A DNA stretch of 56,267 nt from Alphaproteobacteria bacterium UBA2903. Its GTDB lineage: Bacteria; Pseudomonadota; Alphaproteobacteria; CAAGCB01; CAG-977. Where the stretch lies: positions 1-56,267 of the forward strand of contig DEDN01000019.1 in NCBI GenBank assembly GCA_002349565.1. The letters run 5' to 3'. Position numbers and translations under genes: made by a program. Positions 24,612-33,254 of the stretch are shown here, piece by piece (positions within the stretch are counted from its first letter, which is position 1; the number at the start of each line of letters is the position of its first letter). The notes beneath the pieces are model-generated. The model was not told where the DNA came from and made no database searches. It saw nothing but the letters and a program-made list of their open reading frames with translations.

Positions 24612-25070
24612 CTACTACTACCCGTAGGGGGTACTGCCCGTACGGGGAAAGCAACCGACTCGAATTTGCGAGCCTGCAACAGCAGGCGCGGCAATCTTTG
24701 CCTTGGTCGGCACATATGCGCCTTTGTTCTGAGATTGCTTTGTCGCTATCGCTCCGCGCAATATATTTAATCATAGATTCGAAACCGCGAGGGCTTTAGC
24801 CCGCGGCGGTTCCGTGCAGGTATTGGCACCCGTGCGCCTCTTCGTCATCACGAGGAGCATCATAGATGCGACGCGGTGATCCATTGACTCTGCAAGTACG
24901 GCAAGCCGTCTGCAAATGGATTGCTTCGCCCGCCAAGGCGGACTCGCAATGACGATTCTTATTGTCCGTACCGACCAAGCACGAGATTGCTTCACCCGCT
25001 TGCGCGGGTTCGCAAGTTCGAGTCTGGAGTTTTCCCTCTGCGGGTAGCAGTTTCCCTGTACGGACAGCAG
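24612..25070. repeat. Composite inverted repeat element (MITE-like mosaic)
   Basis: This gene-free stretch is a mosaic with inverted ends. The left arm (24612-24722), read on the minus strand, matches the right arm (24966-25070) read on the plus strand, with the same order of blocks: a 'GTGCCGACCAAG' block, an 'AGATTGC' block, a 'TCGCAAATTCGAGTC' block, and two copies of a roughly 20-base TTTCCC...CGGG unit. The middle (24840-24955) is itself a palindromic element with ends TCGTCAT and ATGACGA. No open reading frame of substance is present. The arms are imperfect, so this looks old. Confidence 0.65.
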
Positions 25071-25132
25071 TTCGCGCGGTTTTCTTTTTGTCTATTGTTG
25101 TTGGACAATTCCTAAAAAACAAAGTTTTTTTC

Positions 25133-25161
25133 TGGACAAAAATTTAAAAACGGCTTAGAGT
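25133..25161 (+). promoter_or_regulatory. Probable promoter of the HNH-like gene
   Basis: TGGACA and TAGAGT are separated by 17 bases in an A/T-rich stretch just right of the repeat element, about 27-30 bases before the ATG at 25194. Confidence 0.45.
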
Positions 25162-25193
25162 CGCATCACACAACGAAACAGGACGGTTATTCC

Positions 25194-25874
25194 ATGGAAT
25201 ACATTCACACAAAACGCAGACGCCCTTCGTCCGGCAAGGAAAATCCCAACCGCCAGCAGGAATTTGTTTTCAAATGGGTTCCTGTCAAAGGTGAACGCAT
25301 TTCCCCCGAGGCTAACCGCGTCGTGTACGAAGAATACAAACAGGTGCGCGGTCAACTGTTGAAAGACACCGTTTACAATCCCGACGGAACGGAAAACAAA
25401 GAGGGCATTTCCCGCTTGCGTCAAGCGGGGTTGAACGACAAAGCCATTTTCGAACAGGTTGCCAACGGCAAAACCCCGAACGGCTACAACTATCATCACT
25501 TGTTTCCGCGCGCGTTGACGGGGGCTTTGAAGCATGGTCCCATTCAGTTCGGCGACGACAAAGTGTCCACGATTCATGACTGGCGCTGTATGCTTCCGCT
25601 GCCGAACGGCACGCATTACGATATTCACGGCAACGTGCATAAAGCGATGGAAGAGCGCAACGGATCGCTGCCTTCGACAGGCAAAAAGATGACTTACGAC
25701 ATTGCCATGCCTTTGTCGGCGAAAGAATACGAACTCTATAAACAGAATCCGAAAGCGGTCAAAGCCGAACTGCTGATTGTTACGCCGAATTCCTATCAGA
25801 CCGTCGATCAGCGCGCCAACGGCGGCAGCATGATGGCGATGACGGTCGCCAAAATGAAAGCGGCGACACGCTGA
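25194..25874 (+). CDS. Unknown protein with HNH/His-Me-finger-like motif
   Basis: A 226-aa basic protein with no signal peptide. Residues 97-150 contain 'GYNYHHLFPRALTG' (H101-H102) followed by 'MLPLPNGTHYDIHGNVHKAM', giving the order His-His...Asn...His...His of HNH-type nucleases, as in colicin-like and polymorphic-toxin domains. The N-terminus is Arg/Lys-rich and the C-terminus is a hydrophobic strand plus a Met-rich tail. An ACAGGA ribosome-binding site lies upstream. It stands alone between a repeat mosaic and an intrinsic terminator. The nuclease reading is inference from spacing of His residues; a metal-binding structural protein is the main alternative. No obvious immunity gene is adjacent. 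Confidence 0.7.
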   Translation: MEYIHTKRRRPSSGKENPNRQQEFVFKWVPVKGERISPEANRVVYEEYKQVRGQLLKDTVYNPDGTENKEGISRLRQAGLNDKAIFEQVANGKTPNGYNYHHLFPRALTGALKHGPIQFGDDKVSTIHDWRCMLPLPNGTHYDIHGNVHKAMEERNGSLPSTGKKMTYDIAMPLSAKEYELYKQNPKAVKAELLIVTPNSYQTVDQRANGGSMMAMTVAKMKAATR

Positions 25875-25887
25875 AAATTCTTTTCCC

Positions 25888-25916
25888 AAAAGGCGAATCC
25901 GCGGATTCGCCTTTTT
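25888..25916 (+). terminator. Intrinsic terminator of the HNH-like gene
   Basis: AGGCGAATCC and GGATTCGCCT form a 10-bp stem with almost no loop, flanked by AAAA and TTTTT, 13 bases after the stop codon. Confidence 0.85.
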
Positions 25917-26017
25917 CGCTGCAACATAAGATTCACACTTGGACTGCATACTTTTCCTTTTTTTTCCGAAAAAAACAAGGCATAGTAGAAAAAGGTTAAA
26001 TTTCAAGGGAGTCCGCT

Positions 26018-26659
26018 ATGACCGTTAAAATCGCTCCAAGCATTCTTTCCGCCGATTTTTCAAAACTGGGGGAGGAAATCGCCGCCATTGACAAGGCGGG
26101 AGCCGATTACATCCACATTGACGTGATGGACGGTCATTTCGTTCCCAACATCACTTTCGGCGCGCCCGTCGTCAAAGCCGTCCGTTCCGCTACGAAAAAA
26201 GTATTCGACGTGCATTTGATGATTGAACCCGTTTCCGCTTTCATTCCCGATTTTGTGAAAGCCGGGGCGGATCTGATCACCGTTCACGCCGAAGCGGACA
26301 AACATCTTGACCGCTTGATTCAGCTGATTAAATCGTTCGGCGTCAAAGCGGGGGTTGCTTTGAACCCGTCCACGCCCGAAAACGTCATTGAATACGTTTT
26401 GGACAAGATTGATTTGGTTTTGGTGATGACGGTGAATCCCGGATTCGGGGGGCAGAGCTTCATTCCCGCGCAGCTTGAAAAAATGCGCCGCATCAAAAAA
26501 ATGATCGGCGATCGTCCGATTGAATTGGAAGTCGACGGCGGCGTCAATCCCGAAACCGCAAAATCATGCATTGAAGCGAGGGCGGATGTTCTGGTTGCGG
26601 GCAGCGCGGTATTCAACAACGGGGCGTATGCCGAAAACATCCTGCGTTTGAAAGGGTAA
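26018..26659 (+). CDS. rpe: Ribulose-phosphate 3-epimerase
   Basis: A 213-aa TIM-barrel enzyme interconverting ribulose-5-phosphate and xylulose-5-phosphate. Signatures are 'IAPSILSADFSKLGEE', 'IHIDVMDGHFVPNITFG' (metal His and catalytic Asp), 'FDVHLMIEP', 'VLVMTVNPGFGGQSFIP' and 'LEVDGGVNPET'. AAGGGAG precedes the ATG. The phoB gene begins three bases after its stop, so the two share a transcript. Confidence 0.97.
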   Translation: MTVKIAPSILSADFSKLGEEIAAIDKAGADYIHIDVMDGHFVPNITFGAPVVKAVRSATKKVFDVHLMIEPVSAFIPDFVKAGADLITVHAEADKHLDRLIQLIKSFGVKAGVALNPSTPENVIEYVLDKIDLVLVMTVNPGFGGQSFIPAQLEKMRRIKKMIGDRPIELEVDGGVNPETAKSCIEARADVLVAGSAVFNNGAYAENILRLKG

Positions 26660-26662
26660 TCC

Positions 26663-27367
26663 ATGCCGAAAATTATAATTGTCGAAGACGAAGACGACAT
26701 TGTTACTCTGCTGCAATACAATTTGGAACGCGAGGGTTTTTCCGTTGTTTCCGAAACGAACGGAGGGCGCGCGCTGGATGTCGTCGCGGCGGAACATCCC
26801 GATTTGATTCTGCTGGACTGGATGCTGCCCGAAAAAAGCGGCATCGATATTTGCCGCTCCATCCGCGAAAGCAACGATTTGCGCAATATTCCGATTATCA
26901 TGCTGACCGCCCGCGGGGAGGAAGCCGACAAAATCGAAGGATTGAGCATCGGCGCGGACGATTATATGACGAAACCGTTTTCCATTCCCGAGCTGATCGC
27001 CCGTATCCGCGCTTTATTGCGCCGCGCCCAGCCTTCGCCCTCCAAAGGGGTTTTGGAATTTGAAGATGTCAAAATGGATCTGGCGACTTGCCGAGTTACC
27101 CGCGGCAACCGCTTTGTTCATCTGGGACCGACGGAGTTCCGTTTGCTTCAGTTCTTGATGGAAAAGCCGCGCCACGTCTTTCCGCGCGAAGTTTTGCTGA
27201 AAGAAGTATGGGGCGCGGATATCCATGTCGAACTGCGTACCGTTGACGTCCACATCCGCCGTTTGCGCAAAGCGATGAATGACGGCGGGGAAAAGGATCT
27301 GATCCGCACCATTCGCGCCGCGGGTTATTCCATTGACACGAACATTCCGCCCGACGAAGCAGAATGA
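26663..27367 (+). CDS. phoB: Phosphate regulon response regulator PhoB
   Basis: A 234-aa OmpR-family regulator. The receiver domain (1-120) has the acidic pocket 'VEDEDD', phospho-acceptor Asp52 in 'LILLDWMLPEKSG' and 'IGADDYMTKPFSIPEL'. The winged-helix DNA-binding domain (about 130-230) contains 'LGPTEFRLLQFLMEKPRHVFPREVLL' and 'VELRTVDVHIRRLRKAM', close to PhoB. No histidine kinase (PhoR) or pst genes are in the window, and being downstream of rpe is atypical, so PhoB is the best but not certain name. It converges on the efflux operon with one base between stops. Confidence 0.85.
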   Translation: MPKIIIVEDEDDIVTLLQYNLEREGFSVVSETNGGRALDVVAAEHPDLILLDWMLPEKSGIDICRSIRESNDLRNIPIIMLTARGEEADKIEGLSIGADDYMTKPFSIPELIARIRALLRRAQPSPSKGVLEFEDVKMDLATCRVTRGNRFVHLGPTEFRLLQFLMEKPRHVFPREVLLKEVWGADIHVELRTVDVHIRRLRKAMNDGGEKDLIRTIRAAGYSIDTNIPPDEAE

Positions 27368-27368
27368 T

Positions 27369-28583
27369 TTATTGATATCTTAACGCTTCGATGGGGTCGA
27401 GCTTCATTGCCTTGTAGGCGGGAAAAACGCCCGAAACAACGCCAACGACAACGGCGACGGTAAAGGACAAAACGACGGGCCACAGGCTGAACGGAACGGC
27501 GGTGTTATAGATATACCCGCCCAACTGCGCCAGCCCGACACCCAAAATCAGCCCGATAACGCTGCCCGCCATCGAGATTAAAACGGATTCGAACAAAAAT
27601 TGCAGCATAATCCACGAATTGGGCGCGCCCAGCGCTTTGCGAATGCCGATTTCGCGCGTGCGTTCGGTCACCGACACCAGCATCATATTCACAATGCCGA
27701 TAGAGCCGACCACCAAGGAAATCGACGCAATCGCGGCTAACAAAATCGACAGCACCGTGCCGATAAGCTTGATGTTTTCCACAAACTCGGCAATGTTGAA
27801 AATGCGGAAATCGTCGGGATCTTCGTCCTTGATTTTGTGGCGCGCGCGCAAAAAACGCGTAATGCGCTGTTCAATGATGTTCAGATCTTCCGTTTCTTGA
27901 AACTTCAAAGCGATATGATGCAAAGCGTTGAGCTTGGCATAGCGGTTAAACCGCCTTTGCACGGTTAAAAGCGGCATCATCACGGACGAATCTTGGTTTG
28001 CGCCGCCGGAACTCGATCCTTTTTCCTTCAGCAGACCGACAACGGTAAAAGGCTGGTTGCCGATGCGAATCGTTTTGCCCAGCGGATCGTCGAACGGGAA
28101 CAGTTCGCGCCGCACTTCGTCGCCGATGACGACGTTCGTCGTGCCGCGCTTGACGTCCTGCGCGTCCAGCATGCGCCCCGCGCCGATTTCCCAGTTTGCC
28201 GTCCTCAGATATTCGGGGGTTGAGCCGATAATCGAAACGCTCCAGTTGTTGGTGCCGCGCACGGCTTGCGCGTTTGCGCTCAAAACGGGAGCAACGGTGT
28301 CCACGCCGCGCAAATGCCGCAAGGCTGTAGCGTCTTCCAAAGTAATCGATGTTGTGGGCCCCGACGTTTTGACCGTCGCTTTGGGACGTTCGGATCGGAT
28401 AATCAGCAGATTCGCGCCCATGGCGACAAAGCGTTCCTGAATGATGTTTTGAACGGTCTGCCCAGCCGCAACCATCAGCACCACCGCGCAAACGCCGATG
28501 ATAATGCCCAAAGTCGTTAAAAATGACCGCAGTTTGTTTCCTGTCATGGACAGGCATGCTTCGTGCAGAATGGATTTAATCAC
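27369..28583 (-). CDS. MacB-type ABC transporter permease
   Basis: A 404-aa FtsX/MacB permease: one transmembrane helix near 20-42 ('LTTLGIIIGVCAVVLMVAAGQ'), a periplasmic domain (about 45-280) and three C-terminal helices ('ILLAAIASISLVVGSIGIVNMMLVSVTERTREIGIRKALGA' onward). The short GTG-initiated form is chosen: GGAGGG lies just upstream, and the start overlaps the ATPase stop by 8 bases. Together with the ATPase, MacA and TolC genes it forms a complete mechanotransmission efflux system. It is the last gene of the operon. Confidence 0.9.
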   Translation of the reverse strand: MIKSILHEACLSMTGNKLRSFLTTLGIIIGVCAVVLMVAAGQTVQNIIQERFVAMGANLLIIRSERPKATVKTSGPTTSITLEDATALRHLRGVDTVAPVLSANAQAVRGTNNWSVSIIGSTPEYLRTANWEIGAGRMLDAQDVKRGTTNVVIGDEVRRELFPFDDPLGKTIRIGNQPFTVVGLLKEKGSSSGGANQDSSVMMPLLTVQRRFNRYAKLNALHHIALKFQETEDLNIIEQRITRFLRARHKIKDEDPDDFRIFNIAEFVENIKLIGTVLSILLAAIASISLVVGSIGIVNMMLVSVTERTREIGIRKALGAPNSWIMLQFLFESVLISMAGSVIGLILGVGLAQLGGYIYNTAVPFSLWPVVLSFTVAVVVGVVSGVFPAYKAMKLDPIEALRYQ

Positions 28584-29292
28584 GATTGCCCTCCATATAT
28601 GCTTTGACCGCGCCGTCATACGCGATTTGTCCGTCGACGATTCTGACCAGCCGTTGAGCATACGCGGCGACGTCGGGTTCGTGAGTTACAAGCACGATTG
28701 TAATGCCCCGTTCGCGATTCAGCTTTTGCAAAAACAGCATGATTTCGTCGCTGGTTTTGCTGTCCAAGTTGCCCGTCGGTTCGTCCGCCAAAATCAGTTC
28801 GGGGTCGTTGACCAAAGCGCGGGCAATCGCGACGCGCTGCTGCATGCCGCCCGAAATCTGGTTCGGATAGCGGCCGGTAAAACCTTTCAACCCCACCATT
28901 TCCAGCAAAGATTCCGCCCGTTTTTTACGTTCCTGCGGGGCGATATCGTTCGCGTAAATCAGCGGCAAAGCGACGTTGTCAACCAAAGTGCGGCGCATTA
29001 AGAGGTTGAAGCCTTGGAAAATAAAGCCCAGCATTTTGTTGCGGACGCGCGCCAGTTCGTCGTCGTTCATGGCGGACACTTCCTTGCCACCCAGCACATA
29101 CGCGCCCGATGTCGGTCTGTCCAGACAGCCGAGGATGTTCATAAACGTCGACTTTCCCGCCCCCGACGGTCCCATGATGGCAACGAATTCGCCCTTTTCA
29201 ACCTTTAAATTGACGTGTTTGAGGACGCTTTGGCTCATCCCGCCCGCCATGGTGTAGGTTTTGCAAACGTCTTTGATGACGATGACGCTCAT
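28576..29292 (-). CDS. MacB-type ABC transporter ATP-binding protein
   Basis: A 238-aa ATPase with Walker A 'GPSGAGKSTFMNILG', Q-loop, signature 'QISGGMQQRVAIARAL', Walker B 'LILADEPTGNLDS' and the switch His in 'VLVTHEPDVAAYA'. It is closest in style to MacB/LolD ATPases, here separate from the permease rather than fused. Its ATG directly abuts the MacA stop codon. Confidence 0.93.
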   Translation of the reverse strand: MSVIVIKDVCKTYTMAGGMSQSVLKHVNLKVEKGEFVAIMGPSGAGKSTFMNILGCLDRPTSGAYVLGGKEVSAMNDDELARVRNKMLGFIFQGFNLLMRRTLVDNVALPLIYANDIAPQERKKRAESLLEMVGLKGFTGRYPNQISGGMQQRVAIARALVNDPELILADEPTGNLDSKTSDEIMLFLQKLNRERGITIVLVTHEPDVAAYAQRLVRIVDGQIAYDGAVKAYMEGNRD

Positions 29293-30447
29293 TTACGGTC
29301 TGCCTCTGCGTTTTGTGACTTTAGTGGTCAAATCCTCCATAATGACTTTGTCGCCTTCGTTCAATCCGCTTAAAATTTCGGTGTAAAGCAGGTTCGACAA
29401 GCCTTTGACGACTTTGACGGGAACGGGCTTGTTGGCTTCGTCGCGGTACAAAACCGCCTCGTTCGGCTTCAAGTCCTGCCGTTCCAATCGGATTTTCGCG
29501 CGCTCGATGTTGGATTTGTTGGACGACCATTCGCCTGCGACAACGGGACGGTATTGAAAAGCCATGTTCGGCAGGCGCAAAACGCCGTCTTTTTCCTGCA
29601 CGTTAATCGTGATGTAAGCCGTCATCCCCGGCAGCAGGCGCAAATCGTCGTTGGAAATCGAAACGACCACCGTGTACATTACGACGTTTGACGATTCGGT
29701 CGGCTGCAGGCGAACTTGCGACACCGTGCCGTGGAACGTGTCGGCGGGGAACGTGTCCACCGTGAAATCGACGGGCAGTCCCGCCTTGATTTGCCCGATG
29801 TCGGCTTCGGACACCGACGCTTCGATTTGCATTTTGGTTAAATCTTCGGCAATCGTGAACAGTTCGGGGGTTTGAAAGCTGGCGGCGACGGTCTGCCCTT
29901 CTTCGACTTCTTTGGTGATAATCGTTCCCGAAACGGGCGAAACAATGTTCGCATAGCCCAAGTTGCGCTTGGCTTTTTTGACTTGGGCAAGCGCGCGGTC
30001 ATACGTCGCCTGCGCCGTTACAACGTCCAGCTCCGCCTGTTCCCATTCGGATTTGGCGATATAGTTTTTTTCAAACAGTTCTTTGAAACGCTTTGCGTCC
30101 AGCTTTTTTTGCGCCAGCTTGGACTTCGCGTCGGTCAAAGTCGCCTTGGCTTCCTTGAGGTCTTCCTCCAGCGTAAAAGTTTCCAGCTGAGCGATAAGGT
30201 CGCCTTTGTTGACTTCGGAGTTATAGTCGACGAACACTTTTTCGATGATGCCCGAAACCTGCGTGCCGACGCTGACGACGTTGACGGGCTGAATCGTGCC
30301 GGAAGCCGACACTTCGACCTTGATGTCGCCGCGCGAAACGGTCGCGTAATCGTATACAATCAAATCCTTGCCGCTTTTGGCTTTGTACAGGAAAAAAGCG
30401 GTGATTCCCAAAACGGCGGCGGTCAAAACAACGACAGTTTTCTTCAT
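29293..30447 (-). CDS. MacA-like periplasmic adaptor of a tripartite efflux pump
   Basis: A 384-aa membrane-fusion protein: N-terminal anchor helix (about 5-22), beta-barrel/lipoyl parts ('VEVSASGTIQPVNVVSVGTQVSGIIEKVFVDYNSEVNKGDLIAQL'), a helical hairpin (about 95-165) that contacts TolC, then 'ANIVSPVSGTIITKEVEEGQTV' and a C-terminal membrane-proximal domain. It links the MacB pair to the outer-membrane channel. It lies 3 bases after the TolC-like gene and abuts the ATPase gene. Confidence 0.92.
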   Translation of the reverse strand: MKKTVVVLTAAVLGITAFFLYKAKSGKDLIVYDYATVSRGDIKVEVSASGTIQPVNVVSVGTQVSGIIEKVFVDYNSEVNKGDLIAQLETFTLEEDLKEAKATLTDAKSKLAQKKLDAKRFKELFEKNYIAKSEWEQAELDVVTAQATYDRALAQVKKAKRNLGYANIVSPVSGTIITKEVEEGQTVAASFQTPELFTIAEDLTKMQIEASVSEADIGQIKAGLPVDFTVDTFPADTFHGTVSQVRLQPTESSNVVMYTVVVSISNDDLRLLPGMTAYITINVQEKDGVLRLPNMAFQYRPVVAGEWSSNKSNIERAKIRLERQDLKPNEAVLYRDEANKPVPVKVVKGLSNLLYTEILSGLNEGDKVIMEDLTTKVTKRRGRP

Positions 30448-30450
30448 CGG

Positions 30451-31785
30451 TTAAAATCCTTTTTCGGCTTCAAAGGGCGTTACCAGCCCCGTTTTGCGGA
30501 CAATCTCGGCTTTGGCGGTTAAAACGGCGTAAAACGATCGGCTTTTCGTCGAACGCACGTCCGCCAGTTTCGCCTGCGCGTCCAAAACGTTCAATATGCT
30601 GCCGCGCCCCGCCTTGTACGCGCCCAAAGCGACGGCGGCGTTTTGTTCGGCGGACGCGCTCATCGTCAGCGCGATTTCATAGCTTTTCAACGCGGTGCGG
30701 TATGTCTGAAACACCGTCCACAATTCGGTTTTCAAAGCGTTTTCCGCCGCCAGCAAATCGGCGCGGCTTTTTTTCAGCAACGCTTTGGCGCGTTTGATTT
30801 TGTGCGTGTTTTCAAATCCCGTGAACAACGGAACCGACATGGACACGCCGACGTTTCCGCGGTAAGTGCGCCGGCTGTCGCCCGAAAACTTGTCCGCCGC
30901 GCCCGCTCCCGCGTTCAGCACGACCGACGGCGCGTTTTGCGCTTTCTGCCCGTCCAGAGCGGCTTGCGCCTGTTCGACCGCCGTTTTTTTCGCCAGAAAG
31001 TCGGCGCGCCGTTTCTTTGCCGTATCGACCAGCAGTCCGAAATCGTCCGCGGGCAAAGGCAGAACGACGGTTTGCGCGGGCGGGGCAAGGTTTAACGCCG
31101 CCGTCGGATTTTCGTTCAGCAAAACCGCCAGCTTGCCATGCGCCAGCCGTTCGACTTCAAACGCTTTGGCGACGGTCAGCTCCGATTCGGCGAAAGTCGT
31201 TTCCGCCTGCAGTTTGTCCGCATACGCCGCCACCCCCAATTCAAAGCGTTTGGCGGCGGCGTCCAAAGCGGCTTTGGCGGATTCGCGCGTTGCCAAGGAA
31301 TTTTCGTATTCCGCGCGCGCGGCGAACAAATCAAAGTAAGCCCTGACCGTGTCGAACAACAGCGTCTGCAGGGCGTCCGTTTGCGTGTAAAGCGCGATTT
31401 CCAGCGCTTTTTCGGCTTGAGCCACCGACGCTTTGCGCGCGCCGAAATCATACAGCAGCCAGCCCAGCGACAAATCCGCCGAAACGGTCGACGAATCCGT
31501 TTTTTCGTTTGTCGGCTTGATTTTCGCCCCCGTTTCATCCAAGGACGCTTTGAAATCCAGATTCGGATAGTACGCCGCCCGCGCCGTTCCCAAATCCTCC
31601 GCCGCCGCCAGCGCGCTCAAGTACGCCTGCGCCGTTTGCGGATTGCGGCACAGAGCAAGGCTCAGCACGTCGGGCAAAGTCAATTCTTCGTTTTCGGGTA
31701 AAGCGCACACGACGGAAGCAGGCGATTCGACGACAGCCGCCCGTGCGGGAAAAGCCAAGAAAACAAACAACAGAAACTTTAACAT
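30451..31785 (-). CDS. TolC family outer-membrane efflux protein
   Basis: A 444-aa channel protein with a signal peptide (about 1-16, ending FPARA-A) and two OEP halves (about 35-220 and 240-440), each with 'AYYPNLDFKASL'-like strand-plus-long-helix patterns and the second containing 'YRGNVGVSMSVPLFTGFENTHKIKRAKALL'. The trimer forms the exit duct for the MacA/MacB system encoded next. AGGTG precedes the start. It follows the MATE gene by 36 bases. Confidence 0.92.
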   Translation of the reverse strand: MLKFLLFVFLAFPARAAVVESPASVVCALPENEELTLPDVLSLALCRNPQTAQAYLSALAAAEDLGTARAAYYPNLDFKASLDETGAKIKPTNEKTDSSTVSADLSLGWLLYDFGARKASVAQAEKALEIALYTQTDALQTLLFDTVRAYFDLFAARAEYENSLATRESAKAALDAAAKRFELGVAAYADKLQAETTFAESELTVAKAFEVERLAHGKLAVLLNENPTAALNLAPPAQTVVLPLPADDFGLLVDTAKKRRADFLAKKTAVEQAQAALDGQKAQNAPSVVLNAGAGAADKFSGDSRRTYRGNVGVSMSVPLFTGFENTHKIKRAKALLKKSRADLLAAENALKTELWTVFQTYRTALKSYEIALTMSASAEQNAAVALGAYKAGRGSILNVLDAQAKLADVRSTKSRSFYAVLTAKAEIVRKTGLVTPFEAEKGF

Positions 31786-31821
31786 TTTTTCACCTTAACG
31801 CAAAAAAACGGAAAAGTCACG

Positions 31822-33186
31822 CTATACTTCGGCAGACTCCGCGGCGGTTTTGTATTTTCGCACTTGAGAACGGTAAATCGGAATCGAAATCAAAAACGCG
31901 ATGAAGTCCGAACACGGCAAAGCGAAAAACACGCCCGCCACGCCGAAATAACGCGGCAAAATCACAATAAACGGCGCCAAAAACAGCATTTGACGGCACA
32001 GCGACAGAAACGCCGCCATTTTCGGACACTTCGTCGCTTGCAGGAAATAAGTCGTCGTCATTGGAAACCCGACGAACGGCAATGCCAAAATCACGGTTTT
32101 CAACGCTTTCGATCCGACGCGTATCAGCTCCGCGTCGTCCGGATCAAACAATTTGATGACATGCTGCGCGCCCAGCTGCAAAACCACCCATGCGAACAGG
32201 AAAATAAACGTCGTGATTTCCAACAGCAAACGATACGTTTTCAAAACGCGCTTGTAATTCCTTGCCCCCAGATTAAAGCCGATAATCGGCTGTGCGCCTT
32301 CGCAAATGCCGATGGCGGGCATAAACAGCAGCATGTTCGTCGCCATCGCGATGCCCATGGCGGAAACCGCCAGCGCGCCGCCGTACTTTACCAAAGTCGT
32401 GTTGAAAACCGTTTGCACAAATCCGTTGCAGACTTGGATAAAAAACGGTGCCATGCCGACCATGCAGACAATCCCCGCGATTTTCAAATTCGGCTTTAAA
32501 TAGCGTCCTCTCAGACGATAGGGGCATTTTTTGGAAAAGAAAAACGACCCCGCCCAGACAAACGACAAAACCTGTCCCACAACGGTCGCCGCCGCGCCGC
32601 CCGCAATGCCCCAGCCGCATTTGAAAATGAACACCCAGTCCAAAACCGTGTTGGTAACGGCGCCGATAAACATGGTAATCATCGCGATTTTCGGAAATCC
32701 GCACGCGCGGATAAAGTTGTTCATCGTAACACACGCGGTAAAGAAAACCGATCCCGCCAGCGTAATGCTCAAATACGATTTGGCATACGGCATGATTTCG
32801 TCGGTCGTGCCGTACAGCCTTAACAGCGGTTCCAAAAAAGCATAATGCACCGCAACGAACAAAGCGGTCAGCCCGAACACCAAAACAAACGAATTCGCCA
32901 AAACGTGTTCGGCTGTGGGAACTTTTCTTTGCCCCAGACTGACGGCGAAATTGACGCTGCCGCCGACGCCGACCAGCATGCCGATTGCCATTTGCAGAAC
33001 AAAGCACGGGAACGATACGGAAATGCCCGCCAATCCCAGCGCGCCGACACCGTTTCCGATGAAAATGCGGTCGACGAAGTTGTACGACGCGTTAATCATC
33101 AGTCCGACAACGGCGGGGATGCCAAAGCTCATTACCAGCTTTAAAATGCGGTCATTGCCCAAATCGGGGGCTTTGCGGTCAGTCAT
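31822..33186 (-). CDS. MATE family multidrug/Na+-driven efflux transporter
   Basis: A 454-aa protein with about twelve transmembrane segments in two halves. It starts 'LVMSFGIPAVVGLMINASYNFVDRIFIGNGVGALGLAGISVSFP', the typical MATE N-half, with the related C-half motif 'GICEGAQPIIGFNLGARNYKRV'. The start at 33186 has AAGGTGA seven bases upstream; a longer reading would run into the next gene. As first gene of the MATE-tolC-macA-macB unit it suggests a common export function or shared induction. Confidence 0.92.
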   Translation of the reverse strand: MTDRKAPDLGNDRILKLVMSFGIPAVVGLMINASYNFVDRIFIGNGVGALGLAGISVSFPCFVLQMAIGMLVGVGGSVNFAVSLGQRKVPTAEHVLANSFVLVFGLTALFVAVHYAFLEPLLRLYGTTDEIMPYAKSYLSITLAGSVFFTACVTMNNFIRACGFPKIAMITMFIGAVTNTVLDWVFIFKCGWGIAGGAAATVVGQVLSFVWAGSFFFSKKCPYRLRGRYLKPNLKIAGIVCMVGMAPFFIQVCNGFVQTVFNTTLVKYGGALAVSAMGIAMATNMLLFMPAIGICEGAQPIIGFNLGARNYKRVLKTYRLLLEITTFIFLFAWVVLQLGAQHVIKLFDPDDAELIRVGSKALKTVILALPFVGFPMTTTYFLQATKCPKMAAFLSLCRQMLFLAPFIVILPRYFGVAGVFFALPCSDFIAFLISIPIYRSQVRKYKTAAESAEV

Positions 33187-33254
33187 TTTTTCACCTTGAA
33201 TTTTTTGAACAGCTACAAGGTTTAGAGGATTTTTCCCCAAATGACCAGCAGAAT

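Noticed and set aside
24840..24955. Palindromic centre of the repeat mosaic considered as a CRISPR or tRNA remnant
   Set aside because: There are no regularly spaced direct repeats and no cloverleaf; the arms match the interspersed repeat family instead.
31864..32499. Plus-strand frame opposite the MATE transporter
   Set aside because: His/Arg/Gln-rich composition and no start signal mark it as an antisense shadow.
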